Source: Beijerinckiaceae bacterium (lineage in GTDB: Bacteria > Pseudomonadota > Alphaproteobacteria > Rhizobiales > Beijerinckiaceae). Taken from it: a stretch of 64,000 nt of DNA. Shown piece after piece: positions 9,721 through 19,500 of this stretch; position 1 is the first letter of the stretch, and each line of letters begins with the position of its first letter. The position numbers were made by a program, and so were the translations under genes. The DNA is taken from assembly GCA_947453155.1 (NCBI GenBank), contig CANGFE010000005.1, positions 1 to 64,000 of the forward strand. Direction: 5' to 3'. A model generated the notes under the pieces. That model was not told where the DNA came from. It worked only from the letters and a program-made list of their open reading frames with translations, and searched no databases.

Positions 9721-10073
9721 CCGGATCACCAGAGGGGACCGGCCGAGTTCAAGAAAATGTGCATGATTTGGCCGCACAGCGGGACGAATTAGGGACTTTT
9801 ACGCCCATTTTGAGCATAAAATCCACCCTTGGACGCATAAAATCGGCGGTTTACTGGCTCAGAACCGTTCATCAGGCCCGACGATTCGAGCCTGCACGAT
9901 GCTCAAGATTTGGACTTTCAGGAGCCGTAGGAAGCATATAGATAATTATTCTCTTTTCCGCGTGAATTTGAGAAAAATACACTTGTAAATGTGAATTGTT
10001 CCGGCCCATGCAACGGTTTAGTTCTCTTTTCTCAAAACAAACCGGCCCCATTGCCAGGCCCGGAGGAGGCCTT

Positions 10074-10415
10074 ATGACCGCCGCCAAACGCCCACCCCTG
10101 CCCGTGATCCTGCTGGCCAATGATCTGCTGGATGGCGAGGTCGTGTTCTGGACGGGCCGCGTCTGGTCGGACCGCCCCCAAGAGGCTTTGATCGCTCGTG
10201 ACGAGGCAGGTGCCGCTCTGCTGGAAGCTGCCGCTGCCGAAGCGCTCGCGCAGAACAAAGTGGTCGATGCTTATCTGGTCGACGTTGCGCTGGATGGCGA
10301 AGGCCGCGCCGTGCCCCGCCACTATCGCGAAAAGATCAAGACCGAGGGCCCGAGCGTGCGCCGTGATCTGGGCAAGCAGGCGGGCCAATCCAACCTCGTG
10401 CCGACGGGACATTGA
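10074..10415 (+). CDS. DUF2849 family small protein, upstream of the sulfite reductase gene
   Basis: MTAAKRPPLPVILLANDLLDGEVVFWTGRVWSDRPQEA...; start re-read at 10074 after GGAGGAGGCC; gene position matches DUF2849 proteins upstream of cysI in alphaproteobacteria. Confidence 0.7.
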   Translation: MTAAKRPPLPVILLANDLLDGEVVFWTGRVWSDRPQEALIARDEAGAALLEAAAAEALAQNKVVDAYLVDVALDGEGRAVPRHYREKIKTEGPSVRRDLGKQAGQSNLVPTGH

Positions 10416-10418
10416 TTC

Positions 10419-12086
10419 ATGTATCGTTATGACGAATTCGATGCCCGTTTCGTGCGTGAGCGTGTGGCGCAATTCCGCGATCAAGTCGCGCGCCGTCTTG
10501 ATGGCTCGCTCACGGAAGATGAATTCAAGCCGCTGCGTCTGAAGAACGGCGTCTATCTGCAATTGCATGCCTATATGCTGCGCATCGCCATTCCCTATGG
10601 CACGCTCTCGGCGCGCCAATTGCGCCAACTGGCTTTGATTGGCGAGAAATATGATCGCGGCTATGGGCATTTCACCACCCGCACCAATATGCAGTTCAAC
10701 TGGCCGCGCTTGCGCGATGTGCCGGAGATCCTCGACCTGCTCGCCGATGTCGAAATGCATTGCATCCAGACATCGGGCAATTGCATCCGCAATGTGACGG
10801 CAGATCATTTTGCCGGGGTTGCGGCTGACGAAGTGGAAGATCCGCGCCCGACCGCCGAACTCATCCGGCAATGGTCGAGTTTGCATCCGGAATTCGATTA
10901 TCTGCCGCGCAAGTTCAAAATTGCCGTCACAGGCTCGCCGCAAGATCGTGCTGTCACCAAGGCTCATGACATTGGCCTGCGCATTTTGCGCAACGCCAAG
11001 GGTGAGATTGGCTATGAGGTCATGGTGGGTGGCGGCCTTGGCCGTACGCCGATGATTGCCAAGACGATCCGCGCGTTTTTGCCGAAGGCTGAATTGCTCG
11101 CCTATCTCGAAGCTGTGCTGCGCGTCTATAATCTCGAAGGACGACGCGACAATAAATACAAGGCGCGCGTGAAAATTCTCGTCCATGAAATTGGCGCAGA
11201 AAAATTCACGCAGCTCGTTGAAGACGAATATGCGCGGCTCGATGGCCCCTCCATTGTCGCAGATCCGCAAGAGGTCGCGCGCATTGCTGCTTATTTCGCC
11301 CCGCCCGCTTATGAGAAACTGCCGCTGCGCTCGACGGGCTTTGACGCGGCCAAGACCCAGAACCGCGCTTTTGCGACATGGGCCTCGGTCAATCTCTTCC
11401 CGCATAAACTGACGGGCTATGCCGCCGCGACCATTTCGCTGAAAAACATTGGCGAAGCGCCCGGCGATGTGACGTCAGCCCAAATGCGCGTGCTGGCTGA
11501 TTTGGCTGAAAAATATTCCTTCGACGAGCTGCGCATCACGCATGCGCAAAATGTCGTTCTGCCGCATGTGAAACAGGATGATCTTTTCGCGGTCTGGCAA
11601 GCCTTGGTGGCTGCTGATCTGGCAAGCGCCAATGCGGGGCTGATCACCGATATTATCGCCTGCCCCGGCCTTGATTATTGCTCGCTCGCCACCGCGCGCT
11701 CCATTCCCATTGCGCAAGCTTTGGCGCAGCGTTTTGCTGATCAGGAACGCCAGATCGAGATTGGTGAGCTGAACATTAAAATCTCTGGCTGCATCAATGC
11801 CTGCGCGCATCACCATGTCGGCCATATTGGTATTCTTGGCCTCGAAAAGAGCGGCAAGGAAAGCTACCAGATCACTCTGGGCGGCGATGCCACGCTCAAT
11901 GCCGCCATTGGCGAGCGCCTCGGCCCCGGCCTTGATGCAGAAGATGTGCCCGATACGATTGAACGCATCGTTGAGGTCTATCTACAACATCGCAAAGCGG
12001 GCGAGCCTTTCATCGATGCGGTGCGCCGCCTTGGTCTCGAACCGTTCAAAGCCGTTGTGCAGGAGACGCTCCATGCCCCTGCTTGA
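10419..12086 (+). CDS. cysI: Nitrite/sulfite reductase, hemoprotein beta-component (assimilatory)
   Basis: 555 aa with 'GYGHFTTRTNMQFNWPRL', 'CIQTSGNCIRNVTADHFAG', and siroheme/4Fe-4S cysteines 'ACPGLDYCSLATARS' and 'ISGCINACAHHHVGHIGILG'. Confidence 0.9.
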   Translation: MYRYDEFDARFVRERVAQFRDQVARRLDGSLTEDEFKPLRLKNGVYLQLHAYMLRIAIPYGTLSARQLRQLALIGEKYDRGYGHFTTRTNMQFNWPRLRDVPEILDLLADVEMHCIQTSGNCIRNVTADHFAGVAADEVEDPRPTAELIRQWSSLHPEFDYLPRKFKIAVTGSPQDRAVTKAHDIGLRILRNAKGEIGYEVMVGGGLGRTPMIAKTIRAFLPKAELLAYLEAVLRVYNLEGRRDNKYKARVKILVHEIGAEKFTQLVEDEYARLDGPSIVADPQEVARIAAYFAPPAYEKLPLRSTGFDAAKTQNRAFATWASVNLFPHKLTGYAAATISLKNIGEAPGDVTSAQMRVLADLAEKYSFDELRITHAQNVVLPHVKQDDLFAVWQALVAADLASANAGLITDIIACPGLDYCSLATARSIPIAQALAQRFADQERQIEIGELNIKISGCINACAHHHVGHIGILGLEKSGKESYQITLGGDATLNAAIGERLGPGLDAEDVPDTIERIVEVYLQHRKAGEPFIDAVRRLGLEPFKAVVQETLHAPA

Positions 12087-12576
12087 TCGAAACGGCGCCA
12101 AGAAAGACGTCTGGATCATTTCGGACGATGGCTCGGCAGATGCAGACCACATCCTCGTCTCAGTCGCGCATCTCAAGCAAGCGCTGTCCGGCAACGGTCG
12201 TGGTCGACGCATCGGTGTGGCCATTGCCAATACGGTGAAGCTCGCCGAACTCGAGCCACATCTTTCCGAGATCGACCTCGTCTCCATCGCTTTTCCCTCT
12301 CATGGCGATGGGCGTGGTTTTTCCATTGCCAAGCAATTGCGCCATGCGGGCTTCAAAGGAACTTTGCGCGCGTCAGGTCCGCTGATTGCGGATCAATTTG
12401 CTTTTGCTCTGGCTTGCGGATTTGACGAGATTGAAGTGTCGAGCGCTCATGCTGCGCGCCAGCCCATTGAACAATGGCTCAAAGCAGCATCCTCGATTTC
12501 GCAGACCTATCAGCGCGGTTTTGGCGCACATAATATTTTGGATGCGCGCCGCGCGGCTCGCGCAACCGGGAAGTGA
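12073..12576 (+). CDS. DUF934 family protein (sulfite reductase-associated)
   Basis: In-frame start MPLLDRNGAKKDVW at 12073, overlapping the cysI end; 'LVSIAFPSHGDGRGFSIAKQLRHAGFKGTLRASGPLIADQFAFALACGFDEIEV' is the characteristic DUF934 core. Confidence 0.8.
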   Translation: MPLLDRNGAKKDVWIISDDGSADADHILVSVAHLKQALSGNGRGRRIGVAIANTVKLAELEPHLSEIDLVSIAFPSHGDGRGFSIAKQLRHAGFKGTLRASGPLIADQFAFALACGFDEIEVSSAHAARQPIEQWLKAASSISQTYQRGFGAHNILDARRAARATGK

Positions 12577-12582
12577 TGCGGG

Positions 12583-13047
12583 ATGGATTCAATTGATCGC
12601 AAAATCCTCACCGCCTTGCAGGCTGACGCGACGATTTCCATCGCCGAATTGGCCGATAAAGTGGGCCTGTCGCAGACGCCCTGCTGGAAGCGCATCCAGC
12701 GCTTGGAGCAGCAAGGCGTTATTCTGGGGCGCGTCGCCCTCGTCTCGCCAGAAAAAATCGGGTTGGGCCTGACGGTCTTTGTCGAGGTGCAAATCCCTGA
12801 CCATTCGGTGCATTGGCTCGACCGCTTTGCGCGCGCCATTACTGCCATGCCGGAAGTGATCGAATTTTACCGCATGGCTGGGGATGTCGATTATCTCTTG
12901 CGCGTGGTCGTGGCCGATATGGCCGATTATGATCGCTTCTATAAAAAGCTGATCGAAGAGTTCCAGCTCAAAAACGTCACCTCGCGCTTTGCCATGGAGC
13001 GGATCAAATCCACCACGGCCTACCGGGTGCCCGAGCCTAGCGCGTGA
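12583..13047 (+). CDS. Lrp/AsnC family transcriptional regulator
   Basis: MDSIDRKILTALQADATISIAELADKVGLSQTPCWKRIQRLEQQGVI HTH plus C-terminal RAM-like domain. Confidence 0.92.
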   Translation: MDSIDRKILTALQADATISIAELADKVGLSQTPCWKRIQRLEQQGVILGRVALVSPEKIGLGLTVFVEVQIPDHSVHWLDRFARAITAMPEVIEFYRMAGDVDYLLRVVVADMADYDRFYKKLIEEFQLKNVTSRFAMERIKSTTAYRVPEPSA

Positions 13048-13113
13048 TTTTTTCTCAAAACTGAGGCAGGATTGGTTCCGAGGGCGCCTCAAGCGCCCCA
13101 TGGGAGGATTCTG

Positions 13114-14055
13114 ATGAAAATCACGCATTCGCTGGTGCTGGGGCTTGGCCTCGCGCTGCTCGCGCAAGGGGCTCAGGCACAAGACCGCATGAAGGTCGCC
13201 ATCGGCCAACGCGGTGTCTATGAAAATTCCATCTCGGAACTCGGCCAAGACAAGGGCTTCTTCAAGAAGCATGGGCTTGTGCTGGAGCTTCTCTACACGC
13301 AGGGCTCGGGCGAGACGCAGCAGGCTGTCATCTCCGGCTCGGTCGATGTGGGCATTGGTGTGGGCACACATTCGGTAATGGGCGCTTTCCAGAAAGGCGC
13401 ACCGATCCGCGCCATCGGCTCGACCATCACGGGCGCTTATGAATTCTGGTATGTGCGCGCTGATTCACCGATCAAGACTTTTAAGGACGCCGCCGACAAA
13501 ACAGTTGCTTATTCCACGGCCGGTTCATCGACCATGATGATGGTCGCCGCCATGCAGAAGCAATTCGACGTGAAGGTGAAGCCAACCGCCACAGGCAGCC
13601 CGACATCCACCTATACGCAAGTGATGAGCGGCCAAATTGATGTGGGCTGGTCAGCACCCCCGCTCGCCTATCAGCCAGTGATGGATGGCAAGACACGTAT
13701 GCTGGTGCCGGGCCGCGAGATTATCGCGTTTCGTAGCCAGTCGATCCGCGTGATTGCTGCCAATGCGGGCGATCTCGAAAAGCGCCGCGATGTCTACAAG
13801 CGCTATATGGCCGCCTATCGCGAGACGATCGAATGGATGTACACCGATCCGACCTCGATTGACGCCTATGCGAAATGGGCTGAAGTGACGCCGGAACTCG
13901 CCAAGAAAGTGCGTGACGAATTCTTGCCGCGCGAACTGGTCAATCCGGATCGCATCGATGGTGTTGATGCCATGGTGGAAGATGCTGTTGCTTATAAATT
14001 GCTGAGCGCACCGCTGAGCAAAGAACAGCTCGCGAGCTTGTTCCAGAAGCCGTAA
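13114..14055 (+). CDS. ABC transporter periplasmic substrate-binding protein (NitT/TauT-like)
   Basis: Signal peptide MKITHSLVLGLGLALLAQGAQAQ, then 'MKVAIGQRGVYENSISELGQDKGFFKKHGLVLELLYTQGSGETQQAVISGSVDVGIGVGTHS'. Confidence 0.82.
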   Translation: MKITHSLVLGLGLALLAQGAQAQDRMKVAIGQRGVYENSISELGQDKGFFKKHGLVLELLYTQGSGETQQAVISGSVDVGIGVGTHSVMGAFQKGAPIRAIGSTITGAYEFWYVRADSPIKTFKDAADKTVAYSTAGSSTMMMVAAMQKQFDVKVKPTATGSPTSTYTQVMSGQIDVGWSAPPLAYQPVMDGKTRMLVPGREIIAFRSQSIRVIAANAGDLEKRRDVYKRYMAAYRETIEWMYTDPTSIDAYAKWAEVTPELAKKVRDEFLPRELVNPDRIDGVDAMVEDAVAYKLLSAPLSKEQLASLFQKP

Positions 14056-14076
14056 ACAACTGCACTTTACAAAAAG

Positions 14077-14108
14077 AAACCGGCGCCTCATGGGCGCCGG
14101 TTTTTTAT
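14077..14108 (+). terminator. Rho-independent terminator after the substrate-binding protein gene
   Basis: AAACCGGCGCC-TCAT-GGGCGCCGG-TTTTTTATT. Confidence 0.85.
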
Positions 14109-14129
14109 TGTCTGACTTGTGAGAGCCGA

Positions 14130-15350
14130 TCAGGCCTTCACTTCTTTCGCGCTTGTGGGCGTGAAGAAGACAAACACATTGGCAAGCACAATGGTGAAGG
14201 CCAGGAAATAGAAGGCCGTCATAATGCCGTAGCTATCGGCCAAAACGCCTGCCGTATAAGGGCCAATGGCCTGCGCCACTGCTTGCGAGCCAAACATAAT
14301 GCCGATGGCGCTGCCGCCCATATGTTTAGGCGTGGCATCCAAGAGCCAAGCCTGCATGACGGCGCGGATCGAGAACAAGAAGAAACCGAGCAGCGCAATC
14401 AGGAATACGAAGAGATCCGTGCCACCTGCAAAAATCATGGCGAGGATCACCACGGCGGTCACAGAGAACGAGCCCATGATGATCTGACGACGGCCCATTT
14501 TGTCAGACAAATGACCGGCAATGGGAGCTGCGATAAAGCCTGCGGCCTGCGTCGCGAACATGGCAATGCCGACCCATTTGACGTCATAGCCCATATTATT
14601 GGCGAGATAGAGCGGCAGGAAGGCCATCAGCGCGCCCTGTGTCAGCGAGCGGCAGCCCGAGCTCAGAGACAGCATGACCATCGAGCGGTTTTTCAAAAGC
14701 TGTTTGAAGCCTTCGAACACATCGCCCTTTTCTTCCTTATTGCCCTTCTTCTTTTCAGCCGACTGAATGCGGCCGATATAGATGAGAATGGCAATCGACA
14801 TGATGATGCCGGGGATGACATTCATCACCACCACTTCGCGCCACGAATACATGGTGAGCAAAAAGCCAACAACGAGCGGGGCGACCGCATCACCGAAATT
14901 GCCACCCATGCCGTGAAAGGACATGACCAGACCGCGACGCTCGGAGAAACGATTGCCGAGCCACGGAATAGCCGTCGGATGCCAGAGATTATTGCCGATG
15001 CCGACCATGACGGCGCAAGCAAGGATCATCCAATAGGCATCGGAATAACCCATGACGAGATAGGGAAAGCCAATCCAGAACAACGACAGCGCCATCAGCA
15101 GGCCTTTGCGGCCAACCGTGTCGACAAGAATGCCACCGGGAATATTGGCAATCGCACCCGCCGCATATTGGAAGGTCATGATCGCGCCGATCTGCGTGTA
15201 GCTGAGGCCCAGCTCTTTGCCGATCAGCGGCATCAGCAGATAGAAGGTCGCCGGATACCAATGTGTCAGCGCATGGCCGGTGCAGACAACCCAGACTTCG
15301 TTGAATGATTTTTTGACGGGCTCATCGGCGCCGGATGTGATGGCGGACAT
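14130..15350 (-). CDS. MFS transporter
   Basis: Multi-TM protein with MFS loop motif 'GGILVDTVGRKGLLM' and 'GHLSDKMGRRQIIM'. Start probably MSAITSGADEP at 15350. Confidence 0.88.
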   Translation of the reverse strand: MSAITSGADEPVKKSFNEVWVVCTGHALTHWYPATFYLLMPLIGKELGLSYTQIGAIMTFQYAAGAIANIPGGILVDTVGRKGLLMALSLFWIGFPYLVMGYSDAYWMILACAVMVGIGNNLWHPTAIPWLGNRFSERRGLVMSFHGMGGNFGDAVAPLVVGFLLTMYSWREVVVMNVIPGIIMSIAILIYIGRIQSAEKKKGNKEEKGDVFEGFKQLLKNRSMVMLSLSSGCRSLTQGALMAFLPLYLANNMGYDVKWVGIAMFATQAAGFIAAPIAGHLSDKMGRRQIIMGSFSVTAVVILAMIFAGGTDLFVFLIALLGFFLFSIRAVMQAWLLDATPKHMGGSAIGIMFGSQAVAQAIGPYTAGVLADSYGIMTAFYFLAFTIVLANVFVFFTPTSAKEVKA

Positions 15351-15497
15351 GGTTCTCTTCCCTCCTCGAGGCGCTTTGAGGCACAAATCCATCCCTCTTG
15401 GCGGGGTTCGGACTCAAGCACTCGCGCTTTTGTGAAGTGAAGTTAAAGCCTCCGGATGGCCTTGGCCAGAGCCAAGCCCATCAAATCAGCCAGAAAA

Positions 15498-16304
15498 TCA
15501 GCCCATCACCGTCTTGCCTTCGGCCGTCATACGGCCCTTGAAGGTGACATAGCCCCCATCGATCAGAATATCCGTGCCTGTGACGAAGCTCGCATCAGAC
15601 GAGGCAAGATAGGCCGCCCCCGCAGCAATCTCTTCCGGCTCGCCCGGGCGATTGAGCAAGTGACGCGGGCCGTTGATGACGCGCGCCTTGTCTTTGCCCC
15701 CGACCCGCTTGCTGGAGCGCTCGGTCAGAATAAAGCCCGGCGAAATGGAATTGGCGCGGATATTATCAGGCGCATGATCCTGCGCGAGAATTTGCGTGAA
15801 GAAGATCAACGCTGCTTTGGTGGTGCAATAGGGTGCACGATGCTGCACGCCCATATGACCAAGCTGCGAGGCAATATTGATGATGCTGCCCCCGCCAGCT
15901 GCACGCATATGGGGCACGCCATATTTGCACATCAGAAAAGCGCCGGTGAGATTGACGCTCAGCGCTTTGTTCCATTGTTCAAGCGTGAGTGTTTCGACCG
16001 TTCCGTCAGGAATAATGGTCGCGGCTACATTCACCAAGGTCGTGAGCTTTTGAAAACTCTGCATCGCAAAAGCCACCGAGGCTTCGCATGCTGCCGGGTC
16101 AGACACATCCACGCCAATGGCTGTGGCCCGCCCGCCCTGTGCAATGACTTTGTGGGCGGTCTCTTCCGCCTTTTGCGGGTCTAGGTCACCCACCACAATG
16201 GCCGAGCCTTCGGCCGCAAGTCGCAGCGCAATGGCGGTGCCGATTTCACCACCCCCACCCGTGATGAGAGCAACTTGGCCTTGCAGGCGATGGGCGAGAT
16301 TCAT
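15498..16304 (-). CDS. Short-chain dehydrogenase/reductase (SDR)
   Basis: VALITGGGGEIGTAIALRLA, 'NVAATI', 'SIINIASQLGHMGVQHRAPYCTTKAAL', 'ISPGFILTE', 'TGTDILIDGGY'. Confidence 0.92.
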   Translation of the reverse strand: MNLAHRLQGQVALITGGGGEIGTAIALRLAAEGSAIVVGDLDPQKAEETAHKVIAQGGRATAIGVDVSDPAACEASVAFAMQSFQKLTTLVNVAATIIPDGTVETLTLEQWNKALSVNLTGAFLMCKYGVPHMRAAGGGSIINIASQLGHMGVQHRAPYCTTKAALIFFTQILAQDHAPDNIRANSISPGFILTERSSKRVGGKDKARVINGPRHLLNRPGEPEEIAAGAAYLASSDASFVTGTDILIDGGYVTFKGRMTAEGKTVMG

Positions 16305-16460
16305 GGTCGTCTTCCTATGCTGACATGCATTTGGGGGCAGCTTAGGGCAAAGGCGAGGCTTGACCAATGGCTTGCCCCACAAGTCTAGGTCCTGTCCCCT
16401 TGCACTCGCAGCCCCAATGCGGCACTTGTGGGAGCAACAATCCCCGAGAGCCCCACATCA

Positions 16461-17711
16461 ATGGCCCTGCCCTTCACCCGCGTCTTTGCCAACCGCAATT
16501 ATGCGTGGTTCGTTGGCGGCGGTGGACCGGCCTATGTCACCTCATGGATGCAGCGCGTGGGCATTGGGTGGCTGGCTTGGGAGCTCTCCCATTCGCCCCT
16601 TATGCTGGGCATTGTCGCAGCTGCTGATCTGGCCCCCATGCTGGTTCTATCGCCTTTTGCCGGCGCCCTGGCTGATCGCAAAACGCCCATCGACATTGTG
16701 CGCCGGACGGAGGCCCTGCTCTTCATCCAAAACACATTGCTCTTCGCCTTCATGCTGGCGGGCGTGCTCAATATCACTTTGCTGATCCTGCTCTCGCTCT
16801 GGTCGGGGCTTGTCTATCCTTTCCATCAGGCGGCGCGTCATTCAGTTGTGCCGGCCATTATCCCGCGCGAAGATTTCGCGACCGCCATCGCGCTCGATTC
16901 CGCGCTCTTCCAAGTCTCACGCTTCATCGGCCCGATGATTGCAGCGGTGATTATTCCGGCCTTTGGCGTGGTCGGCTGTTTCTTCGCCCATGCGGTCGGC
17001 ACAGCTTGGTATCTCTTCTCGCTTTGGAAATTGAATTTTGCAGCGCCTCAACGTGAGAAGCGGTCCGAAAATTCCATGCTGGCCGATGTGAAAGAAGGCC
17101 TTGCCTTTGTCGCGCGCGATATTGGCATCTGGCCCTTGTTTGCCTTGCTTGCCACCGCTTCGATCTTGCTGCGCCCCATCCAAGACATGATGCCGGGCTT
17201 TGCGGGACAGGTTTACAATGCAGGCGCCGAAGGCCTCGCATGGCTCACATCAAGCATGGGCATTGGTGCTGCGATCAGCGCGGTCTGGATTGCGAGCCGC
17301 GGCAAGCTGAAAGGCCTGACAATTGTCGTCTATGCCGGCTTCTTCGGCTTGATCGCCTCCACCGTCGCATTCTTGCTGTCGCCGACCTTATGGCTCGGCA
17401 CAATTTTTATCGGCCTGTCGGGCTTCACACTCAACACCATGTCGACCTCAATTCAGGCCTTGGTGCAATCATCCATGCCGGACGCTTATCGCGGCCGTGT
17501 CATGGCGCTCTACGGCATGTTGTGGCGCGGTGCGCCTGCCGTGGGCGCTTTTGTGGCGGGCTATGTGGCTGAAAAAATAGGCCTGCGCGCGACCTTTGAA
17601 ATCGCGGCAGGCCTGTGTTTTGTAATCTGTCTTGCGGCACTACCTTTGCGCAAGAAGATCGCCTTTGTTGCCGAGCGCGGGCGTGATACGCCCGGCGCCA
17701 AGCGCAGCTGA
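16461..17711 (+). CDS. MFS transporter (EntS/DUF894-like)
   Basis: MALPFTRVFANRNYAWFVGGGGPAYVTSWMQRVGIGWLAWEL... with about 12 predicted hydrophobic segments and 'GALADRKTPIDI'. Confidence 0.85.
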   Translation: MALPFTRVFANRNYAWFVGGGGPAYVTSWMQRVGIGWLAWELSHSPLMLGIVAAADLAPMLVLSPFAGALADRKTPIDIVRRTEALLFIQNTLLFAFMLAGVLNITLLILLSLWSGLVYPFHQAARHSVVPAIIPREDFATAIALDSALFQVSRFIGPMIAAVIIPAFGVVGCFFAHAVGTAWYLFSLWKLNFAAPQREKRSENSMLADVKEGLAFVARDIGIWPLFALLATASILLRPIQDMMPGFAGQVYNAGAEGLAWLTSSMGIGAAISAVWIASRGKLKGLTIVVYAGFFGLIASTVAFLLSPTLWLGTIFIGLSGFTLNTMSTSIQALVQSSMPDAYRGRVMALYGMLWRGAPAVGAFVAGYVAEKIGLRATFEIAAGLCFVICLAALPLRKKIAFVAERGRDTPGAKRS

Positions 17712-17715
17712 TTTT

Positions 17716-18315
17716 TTAAAGTTTCGCGGGCGTGCCGTAGCTGCCTGCAAAAACAATCTCAGACATGTCCTTACGCGCGCGCGGTGCGTGTTCGCGCTCA
17801 CGCAGATCATCCGGCAAAACGCTTTCATCGGCCTGATAGCCCAAAGCGAAAGCAACCGCGACTTCCGTGTCAGCAGGAATATTGTAAGCAGCGCGGATCT
17901 TGTCCTTTTCAATGCCGCCCGCCTGATGGACGACGAGACCAAGCGCGGTGCCCTGCAAGACAGCCTGTGCAACAGCAGCACCCAGATCATAGGCAGATGC
18001 GCCATTGGGCGCGCCCTGATCATTGACCGTGCGATACAGCGCGATAATCAGCACAGGCGCATTTTTCGCCCAGCGCTGGTTGCGCTCATTGAAACCGGCG
18101 AGCGCCTTGGCGTGGCCTTCGGCATCCGCGCTGGTGGCAACAATGAAACGCCACGGCTGCACATTGTTGGACGAAGCGGTCCAGCGCGCGGCTTCCAGAA
18201 CCGAAATCAGCGCGTCCTGCGGGACAGGCTTGCTGGCATCGAAAGCGCGCGGGCTCCAACGATCGCGAATAATGGGGTGGAGGTCACGGGCGCTTTGCGC
18301 AGGCTTATTCAACAT
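17716..18315 (-). CDS. Nitroreductase family protein
   Basis: 'IIRDRWSPRAFDASKPVPQDALISVLEAARWTASSNNVQPWRFIVATS' and 'DLGAAVAQAVLQGTALGLVVHQAGG'. Confidence 0.9.
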   Translation of the reverse strand: MLNKPAQSARDLHPIIRDRWSPRAFDASKPVPQDALISVLEAARWTASSNNVQPWRFIVATSADAEGHAKALAGFNERNQRWAKNAPVLIIALYRTVNDQGAPNGASAYDLGAAVAQAVLQGTALGLVVHQAGGIEKDKIRAAYNIPADTEVAVAFALGYQADESVLPDDLREREHAPRARKDMSEIVFAGSYGTPAKL

Positions 18316-18395
18316 GGACGACAGATCCTGTTTTGGGGTCAAAAGAGAGGGCCGCAGAATGGGGGCGGCAAGCCCCCATGGCAAGGTCAAAACGC

Positions 18396-19412
18396 TTACG
18401 GCGTGATCAGTTTCTTGGCGCGTTCCACCACCGCTTTGGGGGTCGCATACATGGAGGCGACGATCTTCTGGACCTCCTCGCCGGTTGTCGGCTCGACATC
18501 GGCCCGCATGATCGCGGCTTCCTTCAGAAACTCGGGATCTTTCATCGTCGCATCAAAAGCGCGGCGCAGATTTTTGGTCTTGGCTTCTGGCAGGCCGGGC
18601 GGTGCCACGAAGGGGCGTGCAATGGCGGTGGTGCCCAAGAGCAGAGTGAGGAGCTGACGATCCGCCTCGCTTTTGGCGAGATCCATGACGAGCGGCACGT
18701 CCGGCATTTCAGGGCTTTTTTCGAGCGCCATTTGCACCACGACATTGACGCGCTTGTCCGTCAGCCAATCGGGCTTGGTGCTTTTGAGCGACGAGAGGCT
18801 CCAACCGCAGCGGCCATCCACTTCGCCGCTCTCAATTGCCATGATCGTTTGCTGGCTGCCGAGATAGCCGGTGATGACTTTGAATTTCGAACCGAGCAAT
18901 TCGTTAAGCACGACGGGAAATGTATCGGTCTCCGATCCTGCACCTGTGCCAGCGACTGTGACTTGCTGCTTCGTTGTATCGGCAAAAGTCTTGACCGGAC
19001 TTTCCTTGCGCAAAATGCACAGCGACACATCTTTGCTGATCGCGCCAATCCAGGTGAATTGGCTCATGTCATAGCCGGGGTTGCGATCACCAATCAGCGG
19101 TTCAAGAATGGGGCCGCCGGCAAAAATCGCGATGGCGGTTCCATCACGCGGTGCTTGCTGCGCCAGAAAATTGGCTGCACGAATACCACCCGCTCCCGGC
19201 ATGACTTGCACAACAACATTGGGCTCACCCGCAACATGGCGGCCCATATGGCGGCCAAGCAAACGACCAAACAGATCGACGCCACCGCCCGCTGTGCCCG
19301 CAGCATAAAGATTGAGCGTGCCGGTAATGGTCCCTGCATCCTGCGCCATCGCGGGCGCGGCCAATGAGATGAAACTTGCGGCTGTGAGTGCGCGCAAAGA
19401 GCGATGCAGCAT
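18396..19412 (-). CDS. TctC/Bug-type tripartite tricarboxylate transporter substrate-binding protein
   Basis: Signal peptide, 'GGGVDLFGRLLGRHMGRHVAGEPNVVVQVMPGAGGIRAANFLAQQAPRDGTAIAIF'. Confidence 0.82.
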   Translation of the reverse strand: MLHRSLRALTAASFISLAAPAMAQDAGTITGTLNLYAAGTAGGGVDLFGRLLGRHMGRHVAGEPNVVVQVMPGAGGIRAANFLAQQAPRDGTAIAIFAGGPILEPLIGDRNPGYDMSQFTWIGAISKDVSLCILRKESPVKTFADTTKQQVTVAGTGAGSETDTFPVVLNELLGSKFKVITGYLGSQQTIMAIESGEVDGRCGWSLSSLKSTKPDWLTDKRVNVVVQMALEKSPEMPDVPLVMDLAKSEADRQLLTLLLGTTAIARPFVAPPGLPEAKTKNLRRAFDATMKDPEFLKEAAIMRADVEPTTGEEVQKIVASMYATPKAVVERAKKLITP

Positions 19413-19500
19413 GAAATCCTCCCGATCCGGCTTTTGAACAGCGCCGATTATCCCCTTTTTAGCGCGCCAGCCTTGGGGCCGCAATCGCAAGGGAGCCGGC

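Noticed and set aside
9711-9941. 76-aa plus-strand ORF in the structured intergenic region
   Set aside because: No clear ribosome-binding site or recognisable protein features; overlaps probable regulatory/RNA sequence. Left uncalled.
10032-11405. 457-aa minus-strand ORF antisense to cysI
   Set aside because: No domain logic; cysI on the plus strand has siroheme and 4Fe-4S cysteine motifs.
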